This document shows, piece by piece, positions 54,478-63,397 of a stretch of DNA of 64,000 bases. Source of the stretch: Roseofilum casamattae BLCC-M143 (GTDB lineage: Bacteria > Cyanobacteriota > Cyanobacteriia > Cyanobacteriales > Desertifilaceae). Where the stretch lies: positions 1 through 64,000 of the forward strand of contig NZ_JAQOSQ010000014.1 in the NCBI RefSeq assembly GCF_030068455.1, given 5' to 3'. The notes beneath the pieces were generated by a model, which made no database searches, was not told the DNA's origin, and saw only the letters and a program-made list of their open reading frames with translations. Position 1 is the stretch's first letter; each line of letters begins with the position of its first letter. The translations under genes were made by a program, and so were the position numbers.

Positions 54478-56904
54478 ATGGGGACGTTTATTACAACTGA
54501 ACCTTTAGGATCTCCAGGAGAGCGAGGGGAATACCGCGTTTGGGAGCGAGTGCAAGATGGATTTACCGATCGCAATTGTTTGGCCTATTGGCGTTACCCC
54601 ATTTTTTCGCCTATAGGAAAAGCTCGCAAAGAACCCGATATCCTAATTTGCGATCGCCACCTCGGCATAATTGTTATCGAAGTAAAATCGTTGCGTATCG
54701 AGCAGATTAAGCGCATTAGCGGCCATCGCTGGTATTATGATAAATTTTACCAGAAAACCGGCAATCCTTATCAACAAGCCGAAGCTCATCTTTGGGCAAT
54801 TCTCGATTATTGCGATCGCGAACCCTTACTCCAAAATCGAATAACCGCGCGCGCTCTGGTTGCCTTACCCAATATTACCAAAGATCGGTGGCAAGAGCGA
54901 GGATTTTCTCAAAATATTTCCTCTCCTCCTATTCTATTTGAAAATAACTTACGACCGAGCGCCATCCACCAACTCGTTTCCATTCTCGAAGCCATTCCTA
55001 CGTTAAAATCTACCGAGCCACTCGCCGATTTAGAATGGGAAAACCTACTCTCCCTCATTAGCGGAACTCCTCTCTTTCAAGCCAACTCAAGCAGTCGCTG
55101 GCGATTATATTCATCTCCCAGTCGTGCCGAAATTTTACGACATGCTCGCGATCGATATTCGCAACTGGATTTACATCAAGAACAACTGGCAAAAACCATT
55201 CCTCCTGGGATGCAAAGAATTCGCGGTATTGCCGGATCGGGAAAAACAGCAATTCTCTGTCAAAAAGCCGCTCACATGCATCTGAAACATCCCGACTGGA
55301 CGATCGCGATCGTATTTTTTAGTCGCCATTTACATCAGCAGATTTCCGAACAACTGGATCGATGGTTGCGCCACTTTAGTTGCGATCGCATTAGCTATCG
55401 TGCAAATAACCGGAAACTGCGGGTATTCCATGGATGGGGGTCGAAAGAACAACCGGGATTTTATCGGTATCTGTGTCGGATTTCCGGAGTCTCTCCCCGT
55501 ACCGTTCAAGATACCTTAAGTCATGCACCTCACGAAGCTTTCGCCGAAGTGTGTCTCGATCTGTTGCGTCGAGGCAAAATCCCCCAAATATTTGATGCAA
55601 TTTTAATCGATGAAGGGCAAGATTTTTTAGTTAAAAATCGTCTTAAATTTGAAGGAAAACAACCCTTATATTGGTTAGCCTACCAATCGCTAAAATCCAT
55701 CAGTTCTCTCCATCCAGAACAACGACGATTAATCTGGACAATAGACGAACACCAACATCTCCATCCGGTGGCAACCTATCCCACGCGAGATTTATTTGGA
55801 TCGGAGTTAAGTCACGTCCTCAATGGAGAACATTCTGGAGGAATTAGCAAAAGCGAAATCTTATCCCTCTCTTATCGAACGCCAGCGGAAATTGTGATGG
55901 CAGCTTATGGTCTGGGAATGGGAATTTATCGTGCAGAAGGGATGTTAATGCAACTCCAAGATATCGGCGATTGGCAAGCTTTAGGATTTGCTGTAGCAGG
56001 CAAGCCGCTATCCGGAGAAACGATAACATTAACTCGTCCTGGGGATAGCCACTTAAATGCGATCGCGCAACTGTGGGAGCGCTCGTGTTTGCAGTTTGAA
56101 ACCTATGAATCTCGCCGGGAAGAACTCGCTCAACTCAGCACTAATATTATCCGAAACTTGCGCCACGACGGACTCAAACCCAGCCGCGATATTTTAGTTC
56201 TCTTACTCGGTTCGTATATTGAAACTCGCCAGCTCGAACCCACGGTTATTCAGACACTGATCGGAAAAGGAATAGACGTGCATCTCCCCGGACGAAAAGG
56301 ATCGCGATCGTTTTGGAGCGAGGCAGCAGTAACCGTTTGCAATGTAGAAAAAGCAAAAGGAAATGAAGCCGATATGGTGTATGCGATCGCACTCGATGGC
56401 ATTGCTCGCGATGAAAGTAATTTATCCTTAAGAAATCAACTCTTTACTGCCTTTACGCGCACCCGAGGTTGGTTAACGGTTAGCGGAATCGGTCAATATT
56501 CTCTTTACAACGAACTGCAACAAATTAAGCAGAATCCCAATACTTTAACATTTACTTATTTGAATTCGGCAAAGCGTTCTTTAACCATAACCAATTACAG
56601 CGAACTCTTGCAACGCTATGCTGCCGGAGAGCGCAACTTCCAAAACCTCAATTTAAACGACGCGCAACTTCCGGGAGTCGATCTGCGCCACAGCAATTTA
56701 ATCCGCACCCAACTACAGCGAGCCAACTTAGAAAATGCGCAATTACAAGGAGCTAAATTAATCATGGCAGACTTAAGCGAAGCCAACCTGAAAGGCGCTA
56801 ATTTACGCGAGGCAAAATTAATCGGCGCTAACCTGAACAATACTCAATTAGAAGGCGCCGATCTCACCCATGCCGATCTTACGGATATTGTCCATAGACA
56901 GTAA
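54478..56904 (+). CDS. NERD-domain / SF1 helicase with pentapeptide-repeat tail
   Basis: This 808-residue protein starts with a NERD nuclease-like domain (about 15-130: GERGEYRVWERVQDGF, EPDILICDRHLGIIVIEVKS with D...ExK). A UvrD/Rep-type SF1 helicase core follows: Walker A IRGIAGSGKTAILCQ near 251, Walker B ILIDEGQDFL near 375, SLSYRTPAEIVMAAYG, NVEKAKGNEADMVYAIAL and AFTRTRGWLTVSG near the C-terminal motif VI. Residues about 720-800 are pentapeptide repeats (LRHSNLIRTQLQRANLENAQ). It overlaps no gene but follows the TPR-pentapeptide gene by 26 bp. A role in DNA repair or defence is possible. Confidence 0.85.
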   Translation: MGTFITTEPLGSPGERGEYRVWERVQDGFTDRNCLAYWRYPIFSPIGKARKEPDILICDRHLGIIVIEVKSLRIEQIKRISGHRWYYDKFYQKTGNPYQQAEAHLWAILDYCDREPLLQNRITARALVALPNITKDRWQERGFSQNISSPPILFENNLRPSAIHQLVSILEAIPTLKSTEPLADLEWENLLSLISGTPLFQANSSSRWRLYSSPSRAEILRHARDRYSQLDLHQEQLAKTIPPGMQRIRGIAGSGKTAILCQKAAHMHLKHPDWTIAIVFFSRHLHQQISEQLDRWLRHFSCDRISYRANNRKLRVFHGWGSKEQPGFYRYLCRISGVSPRTVQDTLSHAPHEAFAEVCLDLLRRGKIPQIFDAILIDEGQDFLVKNRLKFEGKQPLYWLAYQSLKSISSLHPEQRRLIWTIDEHQHLHPVATYPTRDLFGSELSHVLNGEHSGGISKSEILSLSYRTPAEIVMAAYGLGMGIYRAEGMLMQLQDIGDWQALGFAVAGKPLSGETITLTRPGDSHLNAIAQLWERSCLQFETYESRREELAQLSTNIIRNLRHDGLKPSRDILVLLLGSYIETRQLEPTVIQTLIGKGIDVHLPGRKGSRSFWSEAAVTVCNVEKAKGNEADMVYAIALDGIARDESNLSLRNQLFTAFTRTRGWLTVSGIGQYSLYNELQQIKQNPNTLTFTYLNSAKRSLTITNYSELLQRYAAGERNFQNLNLNDAQLPGVDLRHSNLIRTQLQRANLENAQLQGAKLIMADLSEANLKGANLREAKLIGANLNNTQLEGADLTHADLTDIVHRQ

Positions 56905-57004
56905 CTTTATTTTAGGCGATCGCCCTTTCCCGAAACCGAAATTAGCAACCTCCAGAAAAGAATGCCATCATGGGTTACAGTGACGTTTGGTTGAGGTTTC
57001 TCTC

Positions 57005-58387
57005 ATGTTACAACCGGAACAGATCTTATCAGTTCCATCGGTATCATCCGATCGGCAACAGTATCAACTGCACCGAACCTTAGGACGGACGGCGGCTGGA
57101 CGGCAAACGTGGTTGGCAACAGATTTAGAGTTAAACGAACCGGTTACGCTCAAACTACTCGCATTTAATCCGCAGATGGAGTGGGATGAACTGAAGCTGT
57201 TCGAGCGGGAGGCGCAAGTTTTGCAAGCGTTAAACCATCCCCGCATCCCCCAATACCATAACTATTTTTCCTTAGATCGAGAGATGGGAAATGGAGTGGC
57301 TTGGTTTGGTTTAGTGCAGGATTATATTCCGGGAGCATCGTTGCAAGAGCGTCTGGAGAGAGGGGAACATTTTACAGAAGAGCAAGTAAAAGCGATCGCT
57401 GACTCGGTATTGCAAATTCTTATTTATCTCCATGGTTTAAGTCCTCCCGTGCTCCATCGAGATATTAAACCGAGCAACATTATTCTCGGCGATGATGAGG
57501 ACGTTTACCTGGTGGACTTTGGAGCGGTGCAGTCTCAAGGTTCGGTCACCGGAGTTACCTTTACTGTAGTCGGAACTAGCGGTTATGCGCCTCTGGAACA
57601 ATTTTGGGGACGAGCGGTGGCAGCATCAGATTTGTATGCTTTGGGAGCCACATTAATTCATTTAATTACGGGAATTGCGCCGGTGGATCTCCCTCATCGA
57701 GATAACCGGATTCAATTTAGCGATCGCGTGGATCTCAATCCCCATCTGGTGCAATGGTTGGAGCAGATGAGCGAACCTGCCATAGAAAAGCGGTTTGGTA
57801 GCGCTCGGGAGGCAGCGGAGCAGCTCTGGAGGCAACCGGTTTTAGTGCAAAGCTCGAATACTGCGGGATTGCATCGCACTCCCAAACCCGAGACAACCCT
57901 GATTAGCGTTTGGCGATCGCCGGTTTCTCTACAGGTGCATGTTCCTTCTCGGTTACGGCGAAACTTCGTGCGAACCTTAGTATTTTCCTTTATCGGACTG
58001 GCAATGGTACGCGGGATTTTACATGGATTTATCGCACTAATGGGACATCCTCTACTCTTATTACTCCCATTCGGTACAGTAATGACAATCCTGATTCTCT
58101 ATGCAGGTAGCCATACCCAAGCCATCTTCGAGCAAAATAGCTTTTGGCTCAAACGTTTTCTCTTTCGCTGGAATTATTTAACTCAGCAAGGGTCGATGGC
58201 ACAAATGATGGGAGTATTTATTCATCACGAAAATTATGCCACTCAGTTGAAAATCCATTCCCAGAACTATACTGGGGAATATACTTACCTCATTGCTTCG
58301 GGCTTAACTCAAAATGAAGCGTCCTGGTTAGCTCGCGAAATTCAAGATTGGCTCTATAGTCGCTCTCAATCAGATTATACCACATAA
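57005..58387 (+). CDS. Serine/threonine protein kinase with C-terminal membrane segment
   Basis: The kinase domain spans about residues 20-280: Lys in PVTLKLLAFNP, catalytic loop VLHRDIKPSNIILG, DFG as VDFGAVQSQG, and APLEQFWG. After a linker come two TM helices (about 320-365) and a C-terminal domain. ATG 57005 with GAGG upstream is used; TTG 56987 is less likely. It lies 100 bp after the NERD-helicase gene on the same strand, so joint transcription is possible. Targets are unknown. Confidence 0.87.
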   Translation: MLQPEQILSVPSVSSDRQQYQLHRTLGRTAAGRQTWLATDLELNEPVTLKLLAFNPQMEWDELKLFEREAQVLQALNHPRIPQYHNYFSLDREMGNGVAWFGLVQDYIPGASLQERLERGEHFTEEQVKAIADSVLQILIYLHGLSPPVLHRDIKPSNIILGDDEDVYLVDFGAVQSQGSVTGVTFTVVGTSGYAPLEQFWGRAVAASDLYALGATLIHLITGIAPVDLPHRDNRIQFSDRVDLNPHLVQWLEQMSEPAIEKRFGSAREAAEQLWRQPVLVQSSNTAGLHRTPKPETTLISVWRSPVSLQVHVPSRLRRNFVRTLVFSFIGLAMVRGILHGFIALMGHPLLLLLPFGTVMTILILYAGSHTQAIFEQNSFWLKRFLFRWNYLTQQGSMAQMMGVFIHHENYATQLKIHSQNYTGEYTYLIASGLTQNEASWLAREIQDWLYSRSQSDYTT

Positions 58388-58559
58388 ACAAGATTTGGTA
58401 TGATAAGTTATTGGGTTTCTGCTATCGCCGTCATGAACGATGGAGCTTGCGGGCATCGGGACTTAAGTGTTTTCACGAGTGCCAATATGTTTCGTATATA
58501 CGATAATCAAAAGTGGATAGTTCAGTCGATCGGTGGGACTTTAAGCTCGGACTGCAACG

Positions 58560-58646
58560 AGTCTGTTACCTCGATCGCAACAAACCTGTTACCGCGATCG
58601 CAACAAACCTGTTACCGCGATCGCAACAAACCTGTTACCGCGATCG
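58560..58646. repeat. Tandem repeat of 23 bp containing HIP1
   Basis: The unit GCGATCGCAACAAACCTGTTACC is present as copies at 58570-58592 (first base T, C for G at 58571), 58593-58615 and 58616-58638, with partial units at both sides. Each copy carries a HIP1-type core. It lies in the 433-bp gap (58388-58820) after the kinase gene; the small reading frame through it (58400-58687) is not convincing. Nothing else is seen in the gap. Confidence 0.75.
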
Positions 58647-58820
58647 CTCTCCTCAGTAAATTTATGGGTCATGCTATAAGGGAGTAGTCATCTGCTAGCC
58701 GAAGTCGCTCTCGAAAGTATGCTGAAGCGATTCAGTCATGTTCTCTCTAGGACAAGTAGTAGGGCAGAACTCTAACATCGCGACTCTCCCATCGACTATT
58801 TTTTTTGCTTGAGGAATTAA

Positions 58821-59201
58821 TTGATTGTGTTACATTCATACCACTCCGATCTCACCAGCCTAAGCCTAACGCAAGAACTCCACCAACGAGTATTCGATAG
58901 CATTCATAACGACTGTACTCCTTCCTTACAAGCTCATCTCGAATGCTGTCACTTTGGTATTGCGCCAGACTATAAAGGAGTCAATACCCTCTGCATTATT
59001 GCCCCCGATCGAACCCTTGCCCAAGAATTACTGCGCGATCGAGCCATTCTGCTCGAGACGATCGCCAATCGCGCCGTTGGCATTATGCAAACCGCCATTT
59101 GTTTTGTGCCCTTTAAACACTACGATCCGAAACTCTGGGAAGATCGCAATTCCTATCTCTTCAAGTTTTTGGTCGGTCACGTGTTTTCCAACCCTAGCTA
59201 A
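58821..59201 (+). CDS. Conserved hypothetical protein
   Basis: The 126-residue protein starts at TTG 58821, with GAGG 6 bases upstream; a GTG two codons on is an alternative. It has no TM. Segments LTQELHQRVFDSIHNDC, HFGIAPDYKGVNTLCIIAPD and AVGIMQTAICFVPFKHYDP suggest a compact alpha/beta fold. I do not recognise it; it converges with the ABC ATPase gene. Confidence 0.65.
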   Translation: MIVLHSYHSDLTSLSLTQELHQRVFDSIHNDCTPSLQAHLECCHFGIAPDYKGVNTLCIIAPDRTLAQELLRDRAILLETIANRAVGIMQTAICFVPFKHYDPKLWEDRNSYLFKFLVGHVFSNPS

Positions 59202-59254
59202 GTTCTCCGAGGATTGCAATTACCGTACAATCGAGTCCTGTTTTAGCCTTCTGG

Positions 59255-60490
59255 TTATCCTGAGAGGCGATCGGGAACTAAAGCCAATCCAGTTTCCGCA
59301 GAAAACAGATGTAAATGCTCTGGTTTTAGAGAAAACCATAGAGTCTCGCCAACATTAACCGAACGAGGTTGAACCAGCCGCAAATTGAGCCGGATTCGGG
59401 TTTCAGATTCTCCTTGTAGTTGCCCGGAGATTAGGGTTTCATGCCCCAGATGTTCCACCGTCAGGATCTGAATGGGTAAGTTCTTGGGTGCGGGAACGCT
59501 TTCTTGCAGGTGTTCCGGACGAATTCCGAGGAGGAGCGATCGCTCTGAAGTTTGCTCTAGAGGTAGTTTCCAAATTTCCGGTAAGGTAAGGCGAAAGGCC
59601 TGATGGCGCAGAAGGAGAGGAGGGGAGAGTTCGACGGGAATCAGATTCATGGGCGGCGAACCGATAAATTGGGCGACAAATTGATTGGCCGGCCGGTGAT
59701 AGAGTTCTAGAGGTGGGGCGATTTGTTGCAGTTCTCCCCGGTTCATGACGGCGATGCGATCGCCCATGGTCATGGCTTCGACTTGATCGTGAGTTACATA
59801 AATGGTAGTCACGCCCACCTGACGCTGCAATTGCACGATTTGCGTGCGGGTTTGGCCGCGCAGTTTCGCATCGAGATTGGATAAGGGTTCGTCCATGAGG
59901 AAGACTTGGGGGTTGCGGGCGATCGCTCTTCCGAGAGCAACCCGCTGTTTTTGCCCTCCAGAGAGTTGTTTCGGCAGGCGATCGAGCAATGTTTCGATCT
60001 CCAGCCGTTGCGCGACTTGTTTCACTTGCTTGCGGATCTCGCGCTCCCCTTCAGACAAATAGCGCAGTCCCGGAGGCAACCATCGCGTCACGGCCATGGC
60101 TCCCCATTGTATCCGAGATTCGATTTGGGACATCCATCCCGAAAAGTCGCTCTCTCCCCGTCGCAAACCAAATGCGATATTCTCGTAAACGTTCATATGG
60201 GGATAGAGCGCGTAGCTTTGAAACACCATGGCGATGTTGCGCGCTTTTGGCGGCAGATCGTTGACTCGGCGATCGCCGATCCAAATCTGTCCTCCAGTCA
60301 GTTCCTCGAGTCCGGAGATGAGGCGCAGCAAGGTACTTTTCCCGCAACCGGAGGGGCCGACAAGAACCAGAAACTCGCCATCATTGACAGTTAACTGGAT
60401 ATTGCGCAATACGGCACGCTTGTCCTCGGTTGCACCTCCAGGAGAGGCCGCAAAACTTTTGTATAGGTTCTCTAAAACGACTTTGGCCAC
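59255..60490 (-). CDS. ABC transporter ATP-binding protein, sugar/glycerol-phosphate (MalK/UgpC) type
   Basis: This 411-residue ATPase energises uptake of a sugar or glycerol-phosphate-like solute. Walker A is GPSGCGKSTLLRLISGLEEL, signature LSGGQKQRVALGRAIARNP, Walker B VFLMDEPLSNLDAK and H-loop YVTHDQVEAMTMGD. A C-terminal TOBE/MOP regulatory region is present from about 300. Between the Q-loop and the signature there is an insertion of about 40 residues (GWMSQIESRIQWGAMAVTRW). No permease genes are adjacent. Confidence 0.92.
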   Translation of the reverse strand: MAKVVLENLYKSFAASPGGATEDKRAVLRNIQLTVNDGEFLVLVGPSGCGKSTLLRLISGLEELTGGQIWIGDRRVNDLPPKARNIAMVFQSYALYPHMNVYENIAFGLRRGESDFSGWMSQIESRIQWGAMAVTRWLPPGLRYLSEGEREIRKQVKQVAQRLEIETLLDRLPKQLSGGQKQRVALGRAIARNPQVFLMDEPLSNLDAKLRGQTRTQIVQLQRQVGVTTIYVTHDQVEAMTMGDRIAVMNRGELQQIAPPLELYHRPANQFVAQFIGSPPMNLIPVELSPPLLLRHQAFRLTLPEIWKLPLEQTSERSLLLGIRPEHLQESVPAPKNLPIQILTVEHLGHETLISGQLQGESETRIRLNLRLVQPRSVNVGETLWFSLKPEHLHLFSAETGLALVPDRLSG

Positions 60491-60606
60491 GTTATAGCAC
60501 TACCCATCGAGATTAGGAACCAGTTTATCGTAAAAGCTAATCTAAAATCGGGAAAGGCTATCATAGGTTCTCAAGAGCGGTATTGGTGCACGGAAAGGAG
60601 GGACTG

Positions 60607-62802
60607 TTGAAACCTTGGGAATTTCTTATTCAGAAAGAAGGCGATCGCGCTTGGTTACCTCTAGAACCTCCAAGCGTTGAAGTGTTAGAGGGTCGATATC
60701 AGTTGGTGGTGCGCTCCCAGTTTCCGCAAGTGCCGATCGCCGTTACCTTAACTTATCAGTCTGACTCTGAGGGGACTCCCCAAGTGCAAGCGCGCGATCG
60801 CCAGACGAATAAGGAAGGATTGATGGTGGTTTTTCCTTATACCCATTTAAAAGCCGGATGGTGGAATATTACTTGCAATTTACAGAGTGAGGATGGAGAG
60901 TCGCGCTCTTATATTGTTGCGCTCAAGGCTCTATCTGTGGATGCGGAAGAGGATGAATTTGATGACGATGGGAACGCAAGTGAGGAGGAGAAACAAGATA
61001 GCGCGATCGGTGGCTCCGCGATAGATGGCTCTGCAATAGGTGGCTCCGCGATCGCAGATTTGGAGACCTCGCCAGTAGAGGAGGAGATTGAAGAGGAGAT
61101 AGAACCTGAAGATTTAGACGAGTCAGAGGAAGAGGACAACCCGGAAGAGCCAGAAGAGCCAGAAGCATATGACAGTAGCTTTTTCGATGTTCCGCCGCCT
61201 CCAGAAGCGCCGGAGCCGTTTCCCTATCTGGCAGAAGTGGATCTCTCGTCTGTAGAATTCGCCCTCGATCGCCAGATGGTGTTAGCAGGGGAGGATGGGG
61301 ACGTTCTGCTCAATGGTATGTTATCTGGCGATCGCCCGGAAGTGTTTCCCGGACAAGTCGGACTGAAACTGGTTGTATCTCTCTACGATCCGCAAAATCT
61401 CGAATTAATTCAACAGCTCGAACATTTACTCATTCTGCAAAGTGTGCCGGTTCCCTTTGCCTATCGTTTCCCCTTACCGGAAGAGAATACCCTGCATTTT
61501 ATTCTCGCTGAAGCCAAAATTTTTGATTCTTGGTCGGTTACGCCAGAGCCAGAAGGCGAAGAACCCCAACCATTAACCGCAGTGCAATTTAGCATTTCCA
61601 CTGGCATCGATCGCCTGATGGAAGAGATTGCCGAGCGGCGCGAGAGCGAAGACGTTTCGTCTCCAGCTCCCCCAATTGTGCCATTCCCACTCACCGCCGA
61701 GCCAGCTCATTTCCCCAGCGCTCCAGTCTCGAAACCCCCTGCGGTTAATCTTGATTTGTTTAATATTGCCAAAAAGCAGCCGAAAGCATCCCTGGAATTT
61801 ACCCAACCTTTTCAAATTTCAGCCTCTCCGAGCATTCCTCCCCAACTGGCTTCGGCGGAGGTAACTCCAGCGCGCAAATACCTGCAACTGCCTTCGCTTA
61901 ACGGTCTTTCAGCAGCAGCTCCATCGGAAGACTTACCCCGACTTCCAGAAGCTCCGAAACCGCCCGAACCAAAGCAAGAGCTAACCTTACCACCGGTAAA
62001 TCTGACTCCTGTTGCTCCTGCTGCTCCCGAACCAGAACCGGAGCCAGAAACTCCTCCCTCTCCAATTGATGAAGCATTTCAGTCTTTGCATTTACAAGAT
62101 AAATTTGCCGAACGTCTGAATGAGTTGGCAAAAGAAGCAGAAGCTTGGGTTGATGAGAAATTGTCTGTAGAGGAAGGAGAGGAGTCGGCGGAATTGGCGG
62201 AACAGAAGACTGATGAGAACGAGAATGCTGAAGATGAGGTGCTCGATGCGGAATTTGTTGAGGATGAATCTCCGGCAATACTGGAGTTAGAAACGGTATC
62301 CGAGCCGTTGAAGTTACTGCCGCCAGGAGAAGATGAGGAGCGCAAGGCTCAGGAGGTGGTTTGGGATGGTGGCAGCAGACAGGAGGAGACTGTTCCCGAG
62401 TCGCGATCGCTGGTGCCGTCGAAGCTACAGCACTTTGACGTTCCTCTGCCAACTCCGGAGGTGGAGAGTCTGGAGACAGATTGGGTTGCTGGAGAAACAA
62501 TTGCGATTGAAATTGGTTTGGCGGCGCGATCGCCAAATATCCACGTAAAGTATTGGCTGCTGGATACCCAAACTCGGATGCTGTTGCAGGAACCGGGTTG
62601 GATTGTGGATTTTCTCCCAGAGGGTTTGGACGATCGACGTGCTATATTGCAATTGGTTGTGCCGAATGGAACGATGGAGGTTCAGTTCGAGGCGATCGCG
62701 GTGGAGGTGGGAACCCAACGAGAAAGCCACAAGGCAAGTTTCCGGCGACTGGTGATTCCCCCGAATTTACCGGAATTAACATTTGAGGAGCTGGAGGAAT
62801 AG
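60607..62802 (+). CDS. Large acidic, Pro/Glu-rich protein of unknown function
   Basis: The product is about 731 residues. TTG 60607 is preferred because AAGGAGGG lies 5 bases before it; GTG/TTG 60583-60586 are longer options. An N-terminal globular domain (PWEFLIQKEGDRAWLPLEPP, VALKALSVDA) leads into long acidic, Pro-rich linkers with EEIEEEIEPEDLDESEEED. Folded blocks recur near 210-330 and at the C terminus (VKYWLLDTQTRMLLQEPGWI). In-frame SAI(G/D)GS units lie near residue 133. The family is unknown. Confidence 0.7.
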   Translation: MKPWEFLIQKEGDRAWLPLEPPSVEVLEGRYQLVVRSQFPQVPIAVTLTYQSDSEGTPQVQARDRQTNKEGLMVVFPYTHLKAGWWNITCNLQSEDGESRSYIVALKALSVDAEEDEFDDDGNASEEEKQDSAIGGSAIDGSAIGGSAIADLETSPVEEEIEEEIEPEDLDESEEEDNPEEPEEPEAYDSSFFDVPPPPEAPEPFPYLAEVDLSSVEFALDRQMVLAGEDGDVLLNGMLSGDRPEVFPGQVGLKLVVSLYDPQNLELIQQLEHLLILQSVPVPFAYRFPLPEENTLHFILAEAKIFDSWSVTPEPEGEEPQPLTAVQFSISTGIDRLMEEIAERRESEDVSSPAPPIVPFPLTAEPAHFPSAPVSKPPAVNLDLFNIAKKQPKASLEFTQPFQISASPSIPPQLASAEVTPARKYLQLPSLNGLSAAAPSEDLPRLPEAPKPPEPKQELTLPPVNLTPVAPAAPEPEPEPETPPSPIDEAFQSLHLQDKFAERLNELAKEAEAWVDEKLSVEEGEESAELAEQKTDENENAEDEVLDAEFVEDESPAILELETVSEPLKLLPPGEDEERKAQEVVWDGGSRQEETVPESRSLVPSKLQHFDVPLPTPEVESLETDWVAGETIAIEIGLAARSPNIHVKYWLLDTQTRMLLQEPGWIVDFLPEGLDDRRAILQLVVPNGTMEVQFEAIAVEVGTQRESHKASFRRLVIPPNLPELTFEELEE
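61003..61055 (+). repeat. In-frame 15-bp repeat built on HIP1
   Basis: Units GCGATCGGTGGCTCC, GCGATAGATGGCTCT and GCAATAGGTGGCTCC lie in tandem at 61003-61047 and run into GCGATCGC at 61048-61055. They encode SAIGGSAIDGSAIGGSAI within the acidic protein. Confidence 0.7.
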
Positions 62803-62930
62803 AGGTAGGGGTGTACTTGTTGGCGATGATACTATGGGCGATCGCATTCATGTCCGTAGGAAAGCCACTTATCTTATCGCACAGTTGCTAAACTAGAAAA
62901 AACTTAAATCTCAATGGGGAATGATTTTAA

Positions 62931-63329
62931 ATGTCTTTAGTGTCTAAATTATCCTGGATCGGTCTTGCAAGTGCGATCGTTGCTTTTTCTCTCCCCACAA
63001 AAGCTCAAGTTCCACTCCCTCAAACTCCAGGTTTTGATGAGGTCTTATCCAGTTTATTAACGCCTCTTGAAGCTCAAATGTATCAACAGATGGGAGCCGA
63101 TCGCGCCAGACAATTAGGCGAGCAAACCTGTAACGCTTTAACTTCCGGTCAGGATGCAACAGAATATATTACTACGGTAGCCCAACAATTGGTTGCAACT
63201 GGAACCACCGAAGCACAAGCTCAATTAGCTGGAGGATTGAGCGCAAAAGTTATTGTGGCGGGAGTTACGACAATGTGTCCGGAACAAATTACGAAGCTGC
63301 AACAGTTGCAAATTCCTGCCATACCATAA
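62931..63329 (+). CDS. Secreted small protein
   Basis: The 132-residue product has a Sec signal (LSWIGLASAIVAFSLPTKAQ, cleavage after KAQ). The mature part has two Cys (EQTCNALTSGQDATEYI and TTMCPEQITKL) that may form a disulfide. ATYI-VAQQLV helices resemble DUF732-like small secreted proteins, but the match is weak. Function unknown. Confidence 0.6.
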   Translation: MSLVSKLSWIGLASAIVAFSLPTKAQVPLPQTPGFDEVLSSLLTPLEAQMYQQMGADRARQLGEQTCNALTSGQDATEYITTVAQQLVATGTTEAQAQLAGGLSAKVIVAGVTTMCPEQITKLQQLQIPAIP

Positions 63330-63397
63330 TGGGTAAAGCGATCGCAAATGACGTGTATCTACAACGATTTAAACATTTAATAATTTCTTAGAACCTC

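Noticed and set aside
58400-58687. 95-residue frame after the kinase gene
   Set aside because: Half of it is translated HIP1 repeat, and no ribosome site or known pattern is present.
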